Program-made: the position numbers and the translations under genes
Shown: positions 1-9,059 of the stretch, in pieces
Layout of the letters: each line of letters begins with the position of its first letter
Numbering within the stretch: the stretch's first letter is position 1
Notes under the pieces: generated by a model
Told to the model about the DNA's origin: nothing
The model's database searches: none
The model's input: only the letters and a program-made list of their open reading frames with translations
NCBI RefSeq assembly: GCF_001672775.1
Contig: NZ_LZKJ01000085.1
Span: 1 to 64,000 of the forward strand
DNA from: Mycobacterium kyorinense
Lineage (GTDB): Bacteria; Actinomycetota; Actinomycetes; Mycobacteriales; Mycobacteriaceae
DNA length: 64,000 nucleotides
Direction of reading: 5' to 3'

Positions 1-149
1 TGGGCGGTTCCGCTCCAGCCGGCTCCGGCGATGTTTTGGGACGAGGCCCACATCTTGCGGGCTTCGTCTTCGACGGTTTGGGCGTGTACGTCAAAGCGGC
101 CGGCCATGTCGCGCATGGCGTGCGGGTCGGTCATAAACCGGGTAGTCAT
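1..149 (-). CDS. WXG100 protein, EsxJ/EsxK/EsxP/EsxW-type (partial)
   Basis: The 5' 49 codons of a small ESX substrate; the rest lies beyond the left edge. The translation starts [19 protein letters not shown] and has the WSG turn at residues 45-47, typical of the CFP-10-like EsxJ/K/M/P/W subfamily secreted by the ESX-5 system as a heterodimer with an EsxI/N-type partner. An AAGGAGA ribosome site lies just upstream of the ATG at 149. It is downstream of a PE and a PPE gene on the same strand, the order of M. tuberculosis PE8-PPE15-esxJ. The partner gene would be expected just outside the window. Confidence 0.9.
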   Translation of the reverse strand, partial: MTTRFMTDPHAMRDMAGRFDVHAQTVEDEARKMWASSQNIAGAGWSGTA

Positions 150-270
150 GGAACTCTCCTTAGGGTGAAGTCAGTGTCGGTGCGGGGTGCTGGCCCGTGC
201 TATTCCCAGGGTACGACCTGGGGTTGAACGGGCGGCTTCAAACGTGTGACATGTTGTTTTCCTTTTCCCC

Positions 271-1494
271 CTATCCCGCTACCACCGGTCGGCCCATCAC
301 CGTCGGCTTAAACCCATACCGCGGCGCACCAAAGCCATACCCGCGGTTGCCCATGCCGGCCCCGGTCATCCCGGGGGGCACAGCCGCCACCGAATTGGTT
401 TCGGGAGCGGCGGCCCAGCCGGTGCCCTGCACGGTGGGAGTGACGGCGCTGGCAGGCGTGGCCGCAGCCCACGTCGGAGGAACCGACAGCGATCCGACGG
501 TCGATGCTTGCCCCACTCCCGCGGAGACCGCCGAGCTGGCCGCGCTCGCGCCACCGATGCCGCTGCTGACACCGCCGCCGAGCGCGCCCAAGTTGCCCAG
601 CGCGCCACCGGGCGCCAGCAACGACCCCAGGCCGCTACCGGCCACACCACCGCCCGCGGCGTTGAAACCGGGACCGGCGAAGTAACCAATCATGCTGGGA
701 ATCAACGTCGACGGGATATACATCACGGCCGTGGCGCCTCCGGACGAGATCCCGTTCAAGATCACATCCAACGCGTCCGACGACGAGAGCGCGCTCGAGA
801 CGCCGCCGGCTAGCCCCGACGTCGCGGCCGCGGGCTGCAGCGGCGAGGACATCGCCTGTAACGCGTTGGGCAGCGTCGTCATCAGTTGACTGATTTGGGT
901 GTGCGTGCCTGCCGCGCTGGCGGCCGCTTGCGTCACCGCGGCGGCCTGGTTACCGATGCCGGCCGGGTTGGTGTTGTTGGTCGGTGGATCGAACGGCGTC
1001 AATTGGGCGGCCGCGGCCGAAGTGGCCGCGTAGCCGTACATCGCTGCGGCATCTTGGGCCCACATTTCGCCGTAATGGGCTTCGGTGGCCGCGATGGCCG
1101 GAGTGTTTTGCCCCAGGAAGTTGGTGGCCACCAGCGTGGCCAACTGCGCCCGGTTGGCTGCGATGACGGGCGGGGGCACCGTCATCGCAAACGCCGCCTC
1201 GTAGGCGGCCGCGGCCGCCTGGGCTTGGCTGGCGGCCTTTTGGGCTTGGGCGGCACTGTGACTCATCCATGCCACGTACGGGGTGGCCGCACCCGCCATC
1301 GACGCCGAGGCCGGGCCGATCCACTCCTGGCTGGCCAGTCCCGAGATCACCGACTCATAGGAGGCTGCTGTGGTGCTCAACTCTGCGGCCAACGCGTTCC
1401 AGGCGGAGGCCGCGGCCATCATCGGCCCCGGGCCGGGACCGGCGTAGATGCGCGCGGAGTTGACCTCCGGGGGTAGCGCTCCGAAATCGAACAC
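271..1494 (-). CDS. PPE family protein, PPE-SVP subgroup (PPE15-like)
   Basis: 407-residue PPE protein. The PPE signature is at residues 8-10 after FDFGAL, the helical PPE domain carries a W-x-G-type turn (EWIGPAS), and the C-terminal part has the SVPPTW motif and the ending [10 protein letters not shown] that define the PPE-SVP group. PPE proteins pair with the PE protein encoded next to them and are exported by type VII secretion to the cell surface. The gene lies 12 bp downstream of the PE gene, so the two are probably co-transcribed. Position and C-terminus match PPE15 (Rv1039c), but the family is large and this orthology is an inference. Confidence 0.93.
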   Translation of the reverse strand: MFDFGALPPEVNSARIYAGPGPGPMMAAASAWNALAAELSTTAASYESVISGLASQEWIGPASASMAGAATPYVAWMSHSAAQAQKAASQAQAAAAAYEAAFAMTVPPPVIAANRAQLATLVATNFLGQNTPAIAATEAHYGEMWAQDAAAMYGYAATSAAAAQLTPFDPPTNNTNPAGIGNQAAAVTQAAASAAGTHTQISQLMTTLPNALQAMSSPLQPAAATSGLAGGVSSALSSSDALDVILNGISSGGATAVMYIPSTLIPSMIGYFAGPGFNAAGGGVAGSGLGSLLAPGGALGNLGALGGGVSSGIGGASAASSAVSAGVGQASTVGSLSVPPTWAAATPASAVTPTVQGTGWAAAPETNSVAAVPPGMTGAGMGNRGYGFGAPRYGFKPTVMGRPVVAG

Positions 1495-1506
1495 GGGAGT
1501 GGCCCT

Positions 1507-1806
1507 TTACCCGGCCGCGATCGCGTTGGCGGCCTCAGTCGCCGCATAGGACCCGGCGCTGGCGCCCAAGGTGTGGACGAACATCTCGTGAATCGCCGTG
1601 GCTTGAGTACTGACTGCCTGATAGAGCGTGGCGTGGGCGGCGAACTGAGCGGCCGTCAACGCCGAAACCTCGTCGGCCGCGGCGGGAATCACACCAGTGG
1701 TCGGGGCTGCCACGGCCGCGTTTTGGGCGGCCATCGCCGCGCCGATCCCCTGCAGGTTGCCGGCCGCGGCCATCAACGCCTCAGGTTGCGTGGTCACGAA
1801 AGACAT
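1507..1806 (-). CDS. PE family protein (PE8-like)
   Basis: 99-residue PE protein of the short, PE-only class. The Pro-Glu pair is at residues 8-9, the body is two alanine-rich helices, and near the C-terminus YAATE fits the YxxxD/E type VII export signal. Such proteins form a helical heterodimer with the neighbouring PPE partner and carry its secretion signal. A good ribosome site (AAGGAGA on the minus strand) precedes the ATG at 1806. It is the first gene of the PE-PPE-esx unit; its promoter should lie in 1807-2073, where no other gene is visible. Confidence 0.95.
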   Translation of the reverse strand: MSFVTTQPEALMAAAGNLQGIGAAMAAQNAAVAAPTTGVIPAAADEVSALTAAQFAAHATLYQAVSTQATAIHEMFVHTLGASAGSYAATEAANAIAAG

Positions 1807-2073
1807 GACTTCTCCTTACGGGAAACGAGCCGACCCGCGCAGCGGGCCCGGCTACGGTGCTGTCGCACTACCGATTTCACGTCTCCACAGTTGCCCAAAG
1901 ACAAGCCTGAGTGAAAGCTGGTTAACTGCTTCGTAACCGCTGAGCCGCAACTCTTAACACCGCGGCGTCGCAGGACACATTGTTGTCACGTGGCGTCCGC
2001 GGTAAGCGCGCATCGCGACGGTGGCAGGACCGCCGAGCCGGCGAGGGTGGCGTCGCGCTACATTCGCCGCCGG

Positions 2074-2150
2074 GCCCCCATAGCCCAATTGGCAGAGGCA
2101 GCGGACTTAAAATCCGTCCAGTGTCGGTTCGAGTCCGACTGGGGGCACCA
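2074..2150 (+). tRNA. tRNA-Leu (anticodon UAA) with encoded CCA
   Basis: Folds as a standard cloverleaf: acceptor GCCCCCA/TGGGGGC, a D arm, anticodon stem GCGGA/TCCGT around the loop CTTAAAA (anticodon TAA), variable loop CCAGT, T arm GTCGG-TTCGAGT-CCGAC, discriminator A and encoded CCA. The variable loop is only 5 nt, a class I shape, although leucine tRNAs are normally class II with a long variable arm. The anticodon reads UUA, the rarest leucine codon in such a GC-rich genome. Confidence 0.95.
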
Positions 2151-2254
2151 TCGACGACGCCCCACGGGCCGCGTAACGGCGATTTAACAGTTCGACGAGG
2201 ACCCCTAAAAGATCGGTAACACTGCTGTAACGGCTGCTCTGCAGACTTCGAACT

Positions 2255-2566
2255 ATGAAACGCGTAGTTCTGCTGCTGGCCAGCGCCGCCGCCCTCGTCG
2301 GGCTCGCCGCGCCTGCATACGCCGATGAGTCGGGCGGCGGCAGCGATGCGAGCTTCCTCGCCGCGCTCAACCAACACGGGATCTCTCACCGCGGCGCCGG
2401 CCAGGCCATTGCTGCTGGTAGAGCTGTTTGCGAGCTGATGGACGGCGGCTTGACGCCGATGGACACCGTCAACGCCGTGCGCACCACCAACCCCGGCTTC
2501 ACCCCCCAACACGCGGCTCTGTTTGCCGTGGATGCAGCAAGCGCCTACTGCCCCGAGCACCTCTGA
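2255..2566 (+). CDS. Secreted DUF732 family protein
   Basis: 103-residue small exported protein. The N-terminus is a classic Sec signal peptide (MKR, then a run of V/L/A) with an AYA-DE cleavage site near residue 24, leaving about 80 residues. Two cysteines (one mid-domain, one in the C-terminal AYCPEHL) can form the disulfide typical of the mycobacterial DUF732 fold, and the G-x-A-x-C pattern (GRAVCELM) fits that family. Its function is unknown. It sits alone between the tRNA gene and the TetR operator. The ATG has no strong ribosome site. Confidence 0.85.
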   Translation: MKRVVLLLASAAALVGLAAPAYADESGGGSDASFLAALNQHGISHRGAGQAIAAGRAVCELMDGGLTPMDTVNAVRTTNPGFTPQHAALFAVDAASAYCPEHL

Positions 2567-2605
2567 CCAGCGCACCTGAAGTGCTGACTTCCTAACCGGT
2601 TCGCT

Positions 2606-2657
2606 GCCCACTAGGCAATATTGCCTAGTGGGCAAAATTGTCGCTATGGTGGTCCTG
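2606..2657 (+). promoter_or_regulatory. 28-bp perfect palindrome overlapping a leaderless promoter of the TetR gene
   Basis: Positions 2606-2633 form a perfect inverted repeat with 14-bp arms (left arm GCCCACTAGGCAAT). A candidate -35 TTGCCT (2621-2626) lies inside it and a -10 TATGGT (2645-2650) follows at 18-bp spacing. Transcription would begin at or next to the GTG at 2657, giving a leaderless mRNA. The symmetry and position suggest an autoregulatory TetR operator; binding is an inference. Confidence 0.75.
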
Positions 2658-3268
2658 TGAGCCGGTCGTTGGGGCTGCGGGACCGCAAAAAGCTCGACAC
2701 CCGCAAAGCGCTGAGCGACGCGGCGTTGAGCTTGGTTTTCGAGCGGGGCCTGGACAACGTCACCCGCGAGGACATCGCCGCCAGGGCCGGCGTGTCGGTG
2801 CGCACCTTCGGCAATTACTTCGCTGGAAAGTACGACGTGCTGGCTTACCGGCAGGTCGAGCGGGTGCGGAGAAGCCTGGTGGCGTTACGGGGCCGGCCCG
2901 CCGGCGAGCCGATTTGGACAGCGATCAGCGCAGCGGTAACCGAACCTCTGGAGGCCGACGGTGCCGACGATTTCCTGCCGAGCACCGCACACCTGACCGA
3001 GTTGCGCAAGCTGATGTTGGCGCCCGAGGCTCGGATGGCGATCTCCAACGAGGTCTTCGCCGACTGGGTCGAGGTGATCGCCGAGCGCACGGGCACCGAC
3101 CCGCTGCAAGACCTGTACCCGCGCTTGGTTGCCGGCGCGGTCCGGGCCGTCGTCGAAGCCGCACTCGATACCTATGTCCATGCGGATCCGCCGGTGAACA
3201 TCGTCACCCTGCTCAAGAACGGGTTTTCTGCCGTTGCGACCGGGCTGTCGCCGCCGACTACCCGGTGA
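2657..3268 (+). CDS. TetR family transcriptional regulator
   Basis: 203-residue one-component regulator. The N-terminal helix-turn-helix is clear: TREDIAARAGVSVRTFGNYF at roughly residues 37-56, the TetR recognition segment, with a divergent all-helical ligand domain behind it. I chose the GTG at 2657 because an upstream in-frame TTG falls inside the operator palindrome and a -10 box ends 6 bp before this GTG. It is followed almost at once by an FAD monooxygenase in another frame, so the pair is probably co-transcribed and derepressed by a substrate of the monooxygenase. The inducer cannot be told from sequence. Confidence 0.9.
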   Translation: MSRSLGLRDRKKLDTRKALSDAALSLVFERGLDNVTREDIAARAGVSVRTFGNYFAGKYDVLAYRQVERVRRSLVALRGRPAGEPIWTAISAAVTEPLEADGADDFLPSTAHLTELRKLMLAPEARMAISNEVFADWVEVIAERTGTDPLQDLYPRLVAGAVRAVVEAALDTYVHADPPVNIVTLLKNGFSAVATGLSPPTTR

Positions 3269-3297
3269 GAGTGGAAGCTGAGTTGAAAGGTGTTGCC

Positions 3298-4854
3298 GTG
3301 CACGAAAACCCGGCCGACGTAGTCATATCGGGTGCCGGACCCACCGGCTTGATGGTGGCATGCGAATTGGCGCTCGGCGGTGTACGACCCGTCGTCCTTG
3401 ACGCACTTCCAGAGCCCAGCGCTGAACCCAAAGCCAACGGGCTTGTCGGCCAAGTGATTCGCATACTCGACATGCGCGGCCTTTACACGATGGTCCCCGG
3501 AACGCCAGATGCTCCAGAGCCGATTCCCGGCTACATGTTCAGCGGGATGCTGGTTTCTTTCGCCGAGGTAGCCGACAATCCGATGTACGCGCTGGGAATT
3601 CAGCAACCGCGGCTGGTCCGGCTGCTCGAGCAACGCGCTCGCGACCTGGGCGTCGATATCCGTTGGGGCCATGAGCTGGTCGACTTAACCCAGCAGGAAG
3701 ACGGGGTGGGCCTCCATATCGCCGGGCCGCAAGGCTCTTACGGCCTTGCGACGAGATTTTTGGTGGGCGCCGACGGCGGACGCAGCTTGGTGCGCAAGAA
3801 CGTGGGCATCGAGTTTCCCGGCAGCACCGCGCCGGTGGTGGGACGGCTGGCCCACGTGTCGATCCCCGACGAGTTGCGGGCGGGCGACGGCGGTCTCGAC
3901 ATCCCGGGGGTCGGCCGAATTATGTTTCCGCACAATCGGATGGACGGCGGGACGTTCATCTTCGCCGAATTCGAGCCCGGCCGCCCACTGCTCGGCACCA
4001 TCGAGTTCGATGACGAACCGTTAGCCGTGGAAACGCCGATGACGATCCAGGAAATGCGTGAGAGCCTGCGCCGGGTACTGGGAGTCGACCTACCGGTCAC
4101 AGCGCCGCAGGGGCCGGGACCGCATGCGTTGCGCCGCATCGATGGCCAAAACACCAGGCAGGCCGAGCGTTATCGCGACGGCAACGTCTTTCTCGTCGGT
4201 GACGCCGCGCATGTGCACTCCGCGATGGGCGGGCCCGGCCTCAACCTGGGCCTACAAGACGCGGTCAATCTGGGATGGAAACTGGCGGCTGCGGTGAATG
4301 GTTGGGCGCCAACGGGATTACTCGACACCTACCATTCCGAACGCCATCCGGTGGGGCAACGGGTCATGATGCAGTCGATGTCACAAAGCGCCCTGATGGC
4401 GCCCGGACCCGAAGTTGGTGCGCTGCGGACGTTGTTCACTGAATTGTTGGCCAAGCCCGACGTTGCGGCGCATATCGCTCACCTGCTCGCCGGCTCGGAT
4501 GTGCGTTACGACGTCGGCGACAGCCACGTGCTATCGGGACGATTGATTCCCGACCTGACATTGCACGACGGGCAGCGGGTCGCTGAACTCATGCACCCCG
4601 GGCGTCCGGTGCTGCTCGACCTCGCCGGTGGCGCCGTCGCCGAATCGGCGGTGGGCTGCTCCGATCGGGTCACCGTCGTCGTCGCACAAGGCCCGGAGTC
4701 ACCTGCTGCGATGCTGATCCGCCCCGACGGCTACGTGGCCTGGGCCAGCGACAGCTGCGCAAAAGACGACATCGATCGGTTAAACGCCGCATTGAGGCGA
4801 TGGTTCGCGCCCGCCGCCAGCGATCCCGAGCGCGCCGACAGCGAAAGTGTGTGA
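3298..4854 (+). CDS. FAD-dependent aromatic hydroxylase-type monooxygenase (PheA/TfdB-like)
   Basis: 518-residue class A flavoprotein monooxygenase. The dinucleotide-binding GAGPTG is at residues 12-17, a DG-type GADGG follows the substrate domain, and the GD motif (GDAAH, D302) binds the flavin ribityl chain. The C-terminal 150 residues match the thioredoxin-like tail of phenol and pentachlorophenol hydroxylases. Such enzymes use NAD(P)H and O2 to hydroxylate an aromatic or polyketide-like ring. The GTG at 3298 has AAAGG 7 bp upstream; earlier in-frame GTGs at 3265 and 3271 lack this. It follows the TetR gene by 29 bp. Substrate unknown. Confidence 0.9.
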   Translation: MHENPADVVISGAGPTGLMVACELALGGVRPVVLDALPEPSAEPKANGLVGQVIRILDMRGLYTMVPGTPDAPEPIPGYMFSGMLVSFAEVADNPMYALGIQQPRLVRLLEQRARDLGVDIRWGHELVDLTQQEDGVGLHIAGPQGSYGLATRFLVGADGGRSLVRKNVGIEFPGSTAPVVGRLAHVSIPDELRAGDGGLDIPGVGRIMFPHNRMDGGTFIFAEFEPGRPLLGTIEFDDEPLAVETPMTIQEMRESLRRVLGVDLPVTAPQGPGPHALRRIDGQNTRQAERYRDGNVFLVGDAAHVHSAMGGPGLNLGLQDAVNLGWKLAAAVNGWAPTGLLDTYHSERHPVGQRVMMQSMSQSALMAPGPEVGALRTLFTELLAKPDVAAHIAHLLAGSDVRYDVGDSHVLSGRLIPDLTLHDGQRVAELMHPGRPVLLDLAGGAVAESAVGCSDRVTVVVAQGPESPAAMLIRPDGYVAWASDSCAKDDIDRLNAALRRWFAPAASDPERADSESV

Positions 4855-5219
4855 TTTTGACCGCTCTTGCAGCAGAAAAATTAAGAGATTCTTATTCGCG
4901 GACAATCAGTGTCATAAGCGACCGCCGTTAGCTTCTCCGGCAAATAGCCTGGCCAACGCGGCCGCCGCGTTCGCTCTTTCCCGTGGTCGCGAAAAGCCGA
5001 GAATAATTGTCTAAGCGGAGTCTGAGTTACCGGCGTGACGCAAGCAACAGTGCGTCGAAACGCACACTTTCACGGCCGAATTCGGCCATTAGACTCGCTC
5101 GGAAGCAGCGCCGGAAGGCGCGAATCCAGATGACATCGGAGCGTAACTAACCGGCCGGCGGGCCACTCGATGTCACCGCCCGAGATACGTCGGGCTAACG
5201 AGCAAAGGCAGGTGCCACT
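4855..5219. other. 365-bp intergenic region with short dyads
   Basis: No gene is seen. The part near 4875-4895 is comparatively AT-rich. A hairpin with 6-bp arms and a CGAA loop lies at 5050-5065 and a perfect 14-bp palindrome GGCCGAATTCGGCC at 5074-5087. It should hold the promoter of the beta-propeller gene. I could not pick a convincing -35/-10 pair. Confidence 0.5.
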
Positions 5220-6290
5220 GTGGGCGATGTCAGCTATGCCACCGACCGCAAGTCGTCGATGGACGTCGGCACCGCATTGAGTTTCGCGAAGGTCGGCGAA
5301 ATCCGCGTACACCGCGGCCCGATCAGCGGTATCGCCGTCAGCCCGGAAGGCCGGCTGATGGTGACGAATTACGGCGCTGACAGCGTCTCGTCGATCGACG
5401 CAGGTTCCGCTGCTGCAGTGCGCACCCTGACCGGCCTCGACGAACCGTTCGCCATAGCCGTCGCCGGTCGGCGGGCTTACGTCAGCACGGTCACGGCGGC
5501 CTATGACGCAATTGTTGCCGTCGACATCGACACCAACCGCGTCGTCGGAGTTCACCCCGTCGCGTGCAGCGTGCGCGACCTCGCGGCCAGTCCAACCGGG
5601 GAGCGCGTCTATGCCGGACGAACCGCAGTCGGCGGTGCCGACCTGGCAGTACTCGACACCGGGACCGGTCACATCGATGCGATCGGCATCGCGGCGACGG
5701 CGGGCACCAGCACCGAATGCGTGCGGGTCAGCCCGGACGGGCGTCGGGTGTACGTCGCGACCAACGGAGCGTCGAGCGGAAAGCTTGCTGTCGTCGACAC
5801 CCACGAGAAGCGTGTCGTGGACACCGTGGAGATCGGGTCGCCGATCCGCGATGTCGCCCCCAGCTGGGACGGGTCCAAGGTCTATGTCGCCAGCTGCGGT
5901 CCTGACTTCGGCGCGGTTGTCGACGTCGTCGATACCCGCACCAACATGGTCGCCGCCACCAGCAAGGTCGCCGAGATCAACGGTCTGCTCGTGCAGCTGG
6001 CGCTCAGCCGCGACGGTGCACGCGCCTACCTCGTCGACGACGAGCGCGTGACGGTCTTGAACACGCACACCCACGACATCGTCACCAGCATCGCCGTAGC
6101 CGGTGCGCCGTCGTGCGCGGTGGAAAGCCCGGACGGTAGCCACCTTTACGTCGCCGACTATGCCGGGAAGGTCACCGTGTTCACGGTCGCCTCGACCGCC
6201 GCCGCGCTGCTGATGGCCGACGACGAGCCCACCGCTCCGCACGAGTGGGTCCTGCCCGAGCTGCTGCAGCTCGAGCCGGCAATGACCTGA
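5220..6290 (+). CDS. YVTN/YncE-like seven-bladed beta-propeller protein (Rv1057 position)
   Basis: 356-residue repeat protein. Several blades can be read, each with the pattern S-P-(D/E)-G-x-x-(V/L)-Y/V-V-x-(N/T) (SPEGRLMVTNYG, SPTGERVYAG, SPDGRRVYVATNG, SWDGSKVYVASCG, SRDGARAYLVDD, SPDGSHLYVADY), typical of YVTN beta-propellers. No signal peptide or membrane segment is visible, so it may be cytosolic. It precedes fadD14 as Rv1057 does in M. tuberculosis; there the gene is known as a stress-responsive beta-propeller. GTG start with AAAGGCAGG upstream. The molecular function is not known. Confidence 0.82.
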   Translation: MGDVSYATDRKSSMDVGTALSFAKVGEIRVHRGPISGIAVSPEGRLMVTNYGADSVSSIDAGSAAAVRTLTGLDEPFAIAVAGRRAYVSTVTAAYDAIVAVDIDTNRVVGVHPVACSVRDLAASPTGERVYAGRTAVGGADLAVLDTGTGHIDAIGIAATAGTSTECVRVSPDGRRVYVATNGASSGKLAVVDTHEKRVVDTVEIGSPIRDVAPSWDGSKVYVASCGPDFGAVVDVVDTRTNMVAATSKVAEINGLLVQLALSRDGARAYLVDDERVTVLNTHTHDIVTSIAVAGAPSCAVESPDGSHLYVADYAGKVTVFTVASTAAALLMADDEPTAPHEWVLPELLQLEPAMT

Positions 6291-6344
6291 CGGGCGAGCT
6301 GAACACAGCGCGACATCGCGCCGAGAACCATAAGCTGTACCTCG

Positions 6345-7976
6345 ATGTACAGCACCATGCAGAACTTCCCGTTGACGATCACCGCCATCCTTCGGCACGC
6401 CACGGGCGTTCACGGCGCACGCCGCGTCACGACTGCGACCGGCGACGGTTACCGGCACTGCAGCTACGCAGAGTTGGGCGCGCAGGCGGCGCAGTTGGCG
6501 AACGCGTTGCGCCGTCTCGGCGTCACCGGCGACCAGCGGGTGGCCACCTTCATGTGGAACAACGCCGAGCATGTGGCGGCCTACCTGGCCATCCCGGCGA
6601 TGGGCGCGGTGCTGCACACGCTCAATATCCGGCTGTTCGCCGAACAGATCGTCTATGTCGCCAACGAAGCCGAAGATCAAGTCGTCCTGGTGGACCTGTC
6701 ACTTGCCAAACTACTGGCGCCGGTCCTGGACCGCCTGGACACCGTGCACACCGTGATCGGTGTCGGAGAGGGTGACACGGCGGTGCTCGAGGAGTCGGGC
6801 AAGACCGTGCTGCGTTATGCCGAGCTGCTCGGCGGGGAGCCGAGCGAGTTCGATTGGCCGGACATCGACGAGCACACCGCAGCCGCGATGTGCTACACCA
6901 GCGGCACCACCGGCAACCCGAAAGGCGTTGTCTACAGCCATCGTTCGAGCTTTCTGCACACCATGGCCGCCTGCACCACCAACGGGATCGGCGTGGGATC
7001 CAGCGATCGGGTGCTGCCGATCGTGCCGATGTTCCACGCCAACGCATGGGGGTTGCCGTATGCGGCGCTGATGGCAGGCGCTGACCTGGTGCTGCCCGAC
7101 CGTCACATGGACGCCAGATCGCTGGTCGACATGGTCGAGACGCTGCGGCCCACCGTGGCCGGCGCGGTGCCGACCATCTGGAACGACGTCATGCACTTCC
7201 TGGAAAAGGAGCCCGACCACGACGTGTCGTCGCTGCGGCTGGTGGCCTGCGGCGGATCGGCGGTTCCGGTGTCGCTGATGCGCACCTTCGAAGACAGACA
7301 CGGCGTGCAGATCCGCCAGTTGTGGGGCATGACGGAAACGTCGCCGCTGGCGACGATGGCGTGGCCGCCGCCGGGTACTCCGGATGAGCAGCATTGGCCG
7401 TTGCGGGGCACCCAGGGCCAACCGGTGTGCGGTGTGGAGACCCGCATCGTCGACGACGACGACAACGTGCTGCCCAACGACGGCGAGGCGGTGGGTGAAC
7501 TGGAAGTCCGCGGGCCGTGGATCACCGGTTCCTACTACCGAGGCGCCGACGACTCCAAGTTCGAATCCGGGTGGTTGCGCACCGGCGATGTGGGTCGCAT
7601 CGACGAGCGCGGGTTTATCACGTTGACCGACCGGTCGAAGGATGTCATCAAATCCGGCGGGGAATGGATCTCGTCGGTGGAACTGGAGAACTGGCTGATT
7701 GCACACCCTGACGTGATCGAGGCCGCTGTCGTCGGCGTTCCGGACGAGCGCTGGGAGGAACGGCCACTGGCTGTCGTCATCCGCAAAGAGGGCGCCTCGG
7801 TGGGCGCCGAGGAACTGCGGAAGTTTCTGTCCGACAAGGTCGTTCGATGGTGGCTGCCGGAGCGGTGGACGTTCGTCGACGAGATTCCGCGCACCAGCGT
7901 CGGCAAGTACGACAAGAAGACCATCCGGTCCCGGCACGCCGAGGACGCCTATGAGGTCACCGAGGTACGCGATTAG
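6345..7976 (+). CDS. fadD14: Fatty acid-CoA ligase FadD14
   Basis: 543-residue acyl-adenylate-forming enzyme that activates a fatty acid with ATP and transfers it to CoA. The phosphate loop YTSGTTGNPKG starts at residue 184, the A5 motif is WGMTET, the TGD motif has D415, and the C-terminal adenylation lysine is K521 in SVGKYDK. Length and position after the beta-propeller match Rv1058. It heads a same-strand run through the next five genes. An alternative ATG lies 12 bp downstream. Confidence 0.93.
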   Translation: MYSTMQNFPLTITAILRHATGVHGARRVTTATGDGYRHCSYAELGAQAAQLANALRRLGVTGDQRVATFMWNNAEHVAAYLAIPAMGAVLHTLNIRLFAEQIVYVANEAEDQVVLVDLSLAKLLAPVLDRLDTVHTVIGVGEGDTAVLEESGKTVLRYAELLGGEPSEFDWPDIDEHTAAAMCYTSGTTGNPKGVVYSHRSSFLHTMAACTTNGIGVGSSDRVLPIVPMFHANAWGLPYAALMAGADLVLPDRHMDARSLVDMVETLRPTVAGAVPTIWNDVMHFLEKEPDHDVSSLRLVACGGSAVPVSLMRTFEDRHGVQIRQLWGMTETSPLATMAWPPPGTPDEQHWPLRGTQGQPVCGVETRIVDDDDNVLPNDGEAVGELEVRGPWITGSYYRGADDSKFESGWLRTGDVGRIDERGFITLTDRSKDVIKSGGEWISSVELENWLIAHPDVIEAAVVGVPDERWEERPLAVVIRKEGASVGAEELRKFLSDKVVRWWLPERWTFVDEIPRTSVGKYDKKTIRSRHAEDAYEVTEVRD

Positions 7977-8000
7977 CGCCATGCACCAGAAAGGACACAG

Positions 8001-9059
8001 ATGAGCCTGCGGGTCGTCCAATGGGCAACCGGGTCGGTGGGGATGGCCGCGATCAAGGGTGTGCTCGAGCATCCCGAACTCGAACTCGCCGGCTGCTGGG
8101 TGCATTCGGAAGCCAAGAGCGGCAAGGACGTCGGCGAGATCATCGGCACGCCGCCGCTCGGGGTGACCGCAACCAACAACATCGACGACATCCTCGCGCT
8201 GGACGCCGACGCGGTGATCTACGCGCCGCTGATGGGCAACGTCGAGGAGGTCGCTGCGCTGCTGCGCTCCGGCAAGAACGTCGTCACTCCGGTCGGCTGG
8301 GTCTACCCCAGTGAACGCGCGGGCGCCCCGCTGGAAGTAGCCGCCCAGGCCGGCAATGCGACGCTGCACGGCGTCGGCATCGCGCCCGGCGCCGTCAGCG
8401 AGCTGTTCCCGCTGCTGTTCTCGGTGATGTCCACCGGTGTGACTTTCGTTCGCTGCGAAGAGTTTTCCGACCTCCGGACCTACGGCGCGCCGGACGTGCT
8501 GCGCTACGTGATGGGCTTCGGCGGTACCCCGGACAACGCATTGACCGGGCCGATGCAAAAAATGCTCAACAGCGGCTTCATCCAGTCGGCCCGATTGTGT
8601 GTCGACCGGTTGGGTTTCGCCGCCGACCCCGAGATCCGCGCGTCGCAGGAGGTGGCCGTCGCGACCGCGCCGATCGACTCACCGATCGGGATGATCGAGC
8701 CCGGTCAGGTCGCCGGCCGCCGCTTCCACTGGGAGGCGATGGTCGGTGACACGGTGGTGGTCCGGATCACGGTGAACTGGTTGATGGGCGAGGAAAACCT
8801 CGACCCGCCATGGTCTTTCGGACCCGAGCGGGAGCGCTACGAGATGGAGGTCCGCGGCAACCCCGATACCTTCGTCACCATCAAGGGCTGGCAGCCGGAA
8901 AGCGTCGAGGCCGGCCTGAAAAGCAACCCGGGCGTCGTCGCGACCGCTGCGCACTGCGTCAACGCCGTCCCGGCGACATGCGCTGCGTCGGCGGGTATTC
9001 AGAGCTTCTTCGACCTGCCGCTGATCACCGGCCGGGCCGCTCCTGGTCTGAGCCGCTGA
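8001..9059 (+). CDS. Dihydrodipicolinate-reductase-N-like oxidoreductase (Rv1059)
   Basis: 352-residue protein with an N-terminal Rossmann nucleotide-binding segment (VQWATGSVGMAAIKGV, residues 5-20), like the DapB N-domain, and a C-terminal domain as in 2,4-diaminopentanoate dehydrogenase-like proteins. It probably uses NAD(P)H, but its substrate is unknown. AAAGGA lies just upstream of the ATG. The stop overlaps the next ATG (TGATG), which implies translational coupling with the SRPBCC gene. Order fadD14-Rv1059-Rv1060 is conserved. Confidence 0.85.
   Translation: MSLRVVQWATGSVGMAAIKGVLEHPELELAGCWVHSEAKSGKDVGEIIGTPPLGVTATNNIDDILALDADAVIYAPLMGNVEEVAALLRSGKNVVTPVGWVYPSERAGAPLEVAAQAGNATLHGVGIAPGAVSELFPLLFSVMSTGVTFVRCEEFSDLRTYGAPDVLRYVMGFGGTPDNALTGPMQKMLNSGFIQSARLCVDRLGFAADPEIRASQEVAVATAPIDSPIGMIEPGQVAGRRFHWEAMVGDTVVVRITVNWLMGEENLDPPWSFGPERERYEMEVRGNPDTFVTIKGWQPESVEAGLKSNPGVVATAAHCVNAVPATCAASAGIQSFFDLPLITGRAAPGLSR

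Noticed and set aside
2638..3297. N-terminal extension of the FAD monooxygenase over the TetR gene
   Set aside because: The upstream part overlaps the TetR gene in another frame and shows no protein family features. A proper ribosome site supports the GTG at 3298.
6745..8558. Long minus-strand open frames opposite fadD14 and the DapB-N-like gene
   Set aside because: They have no family features and lie antisense to genes with full catalytic motifs.
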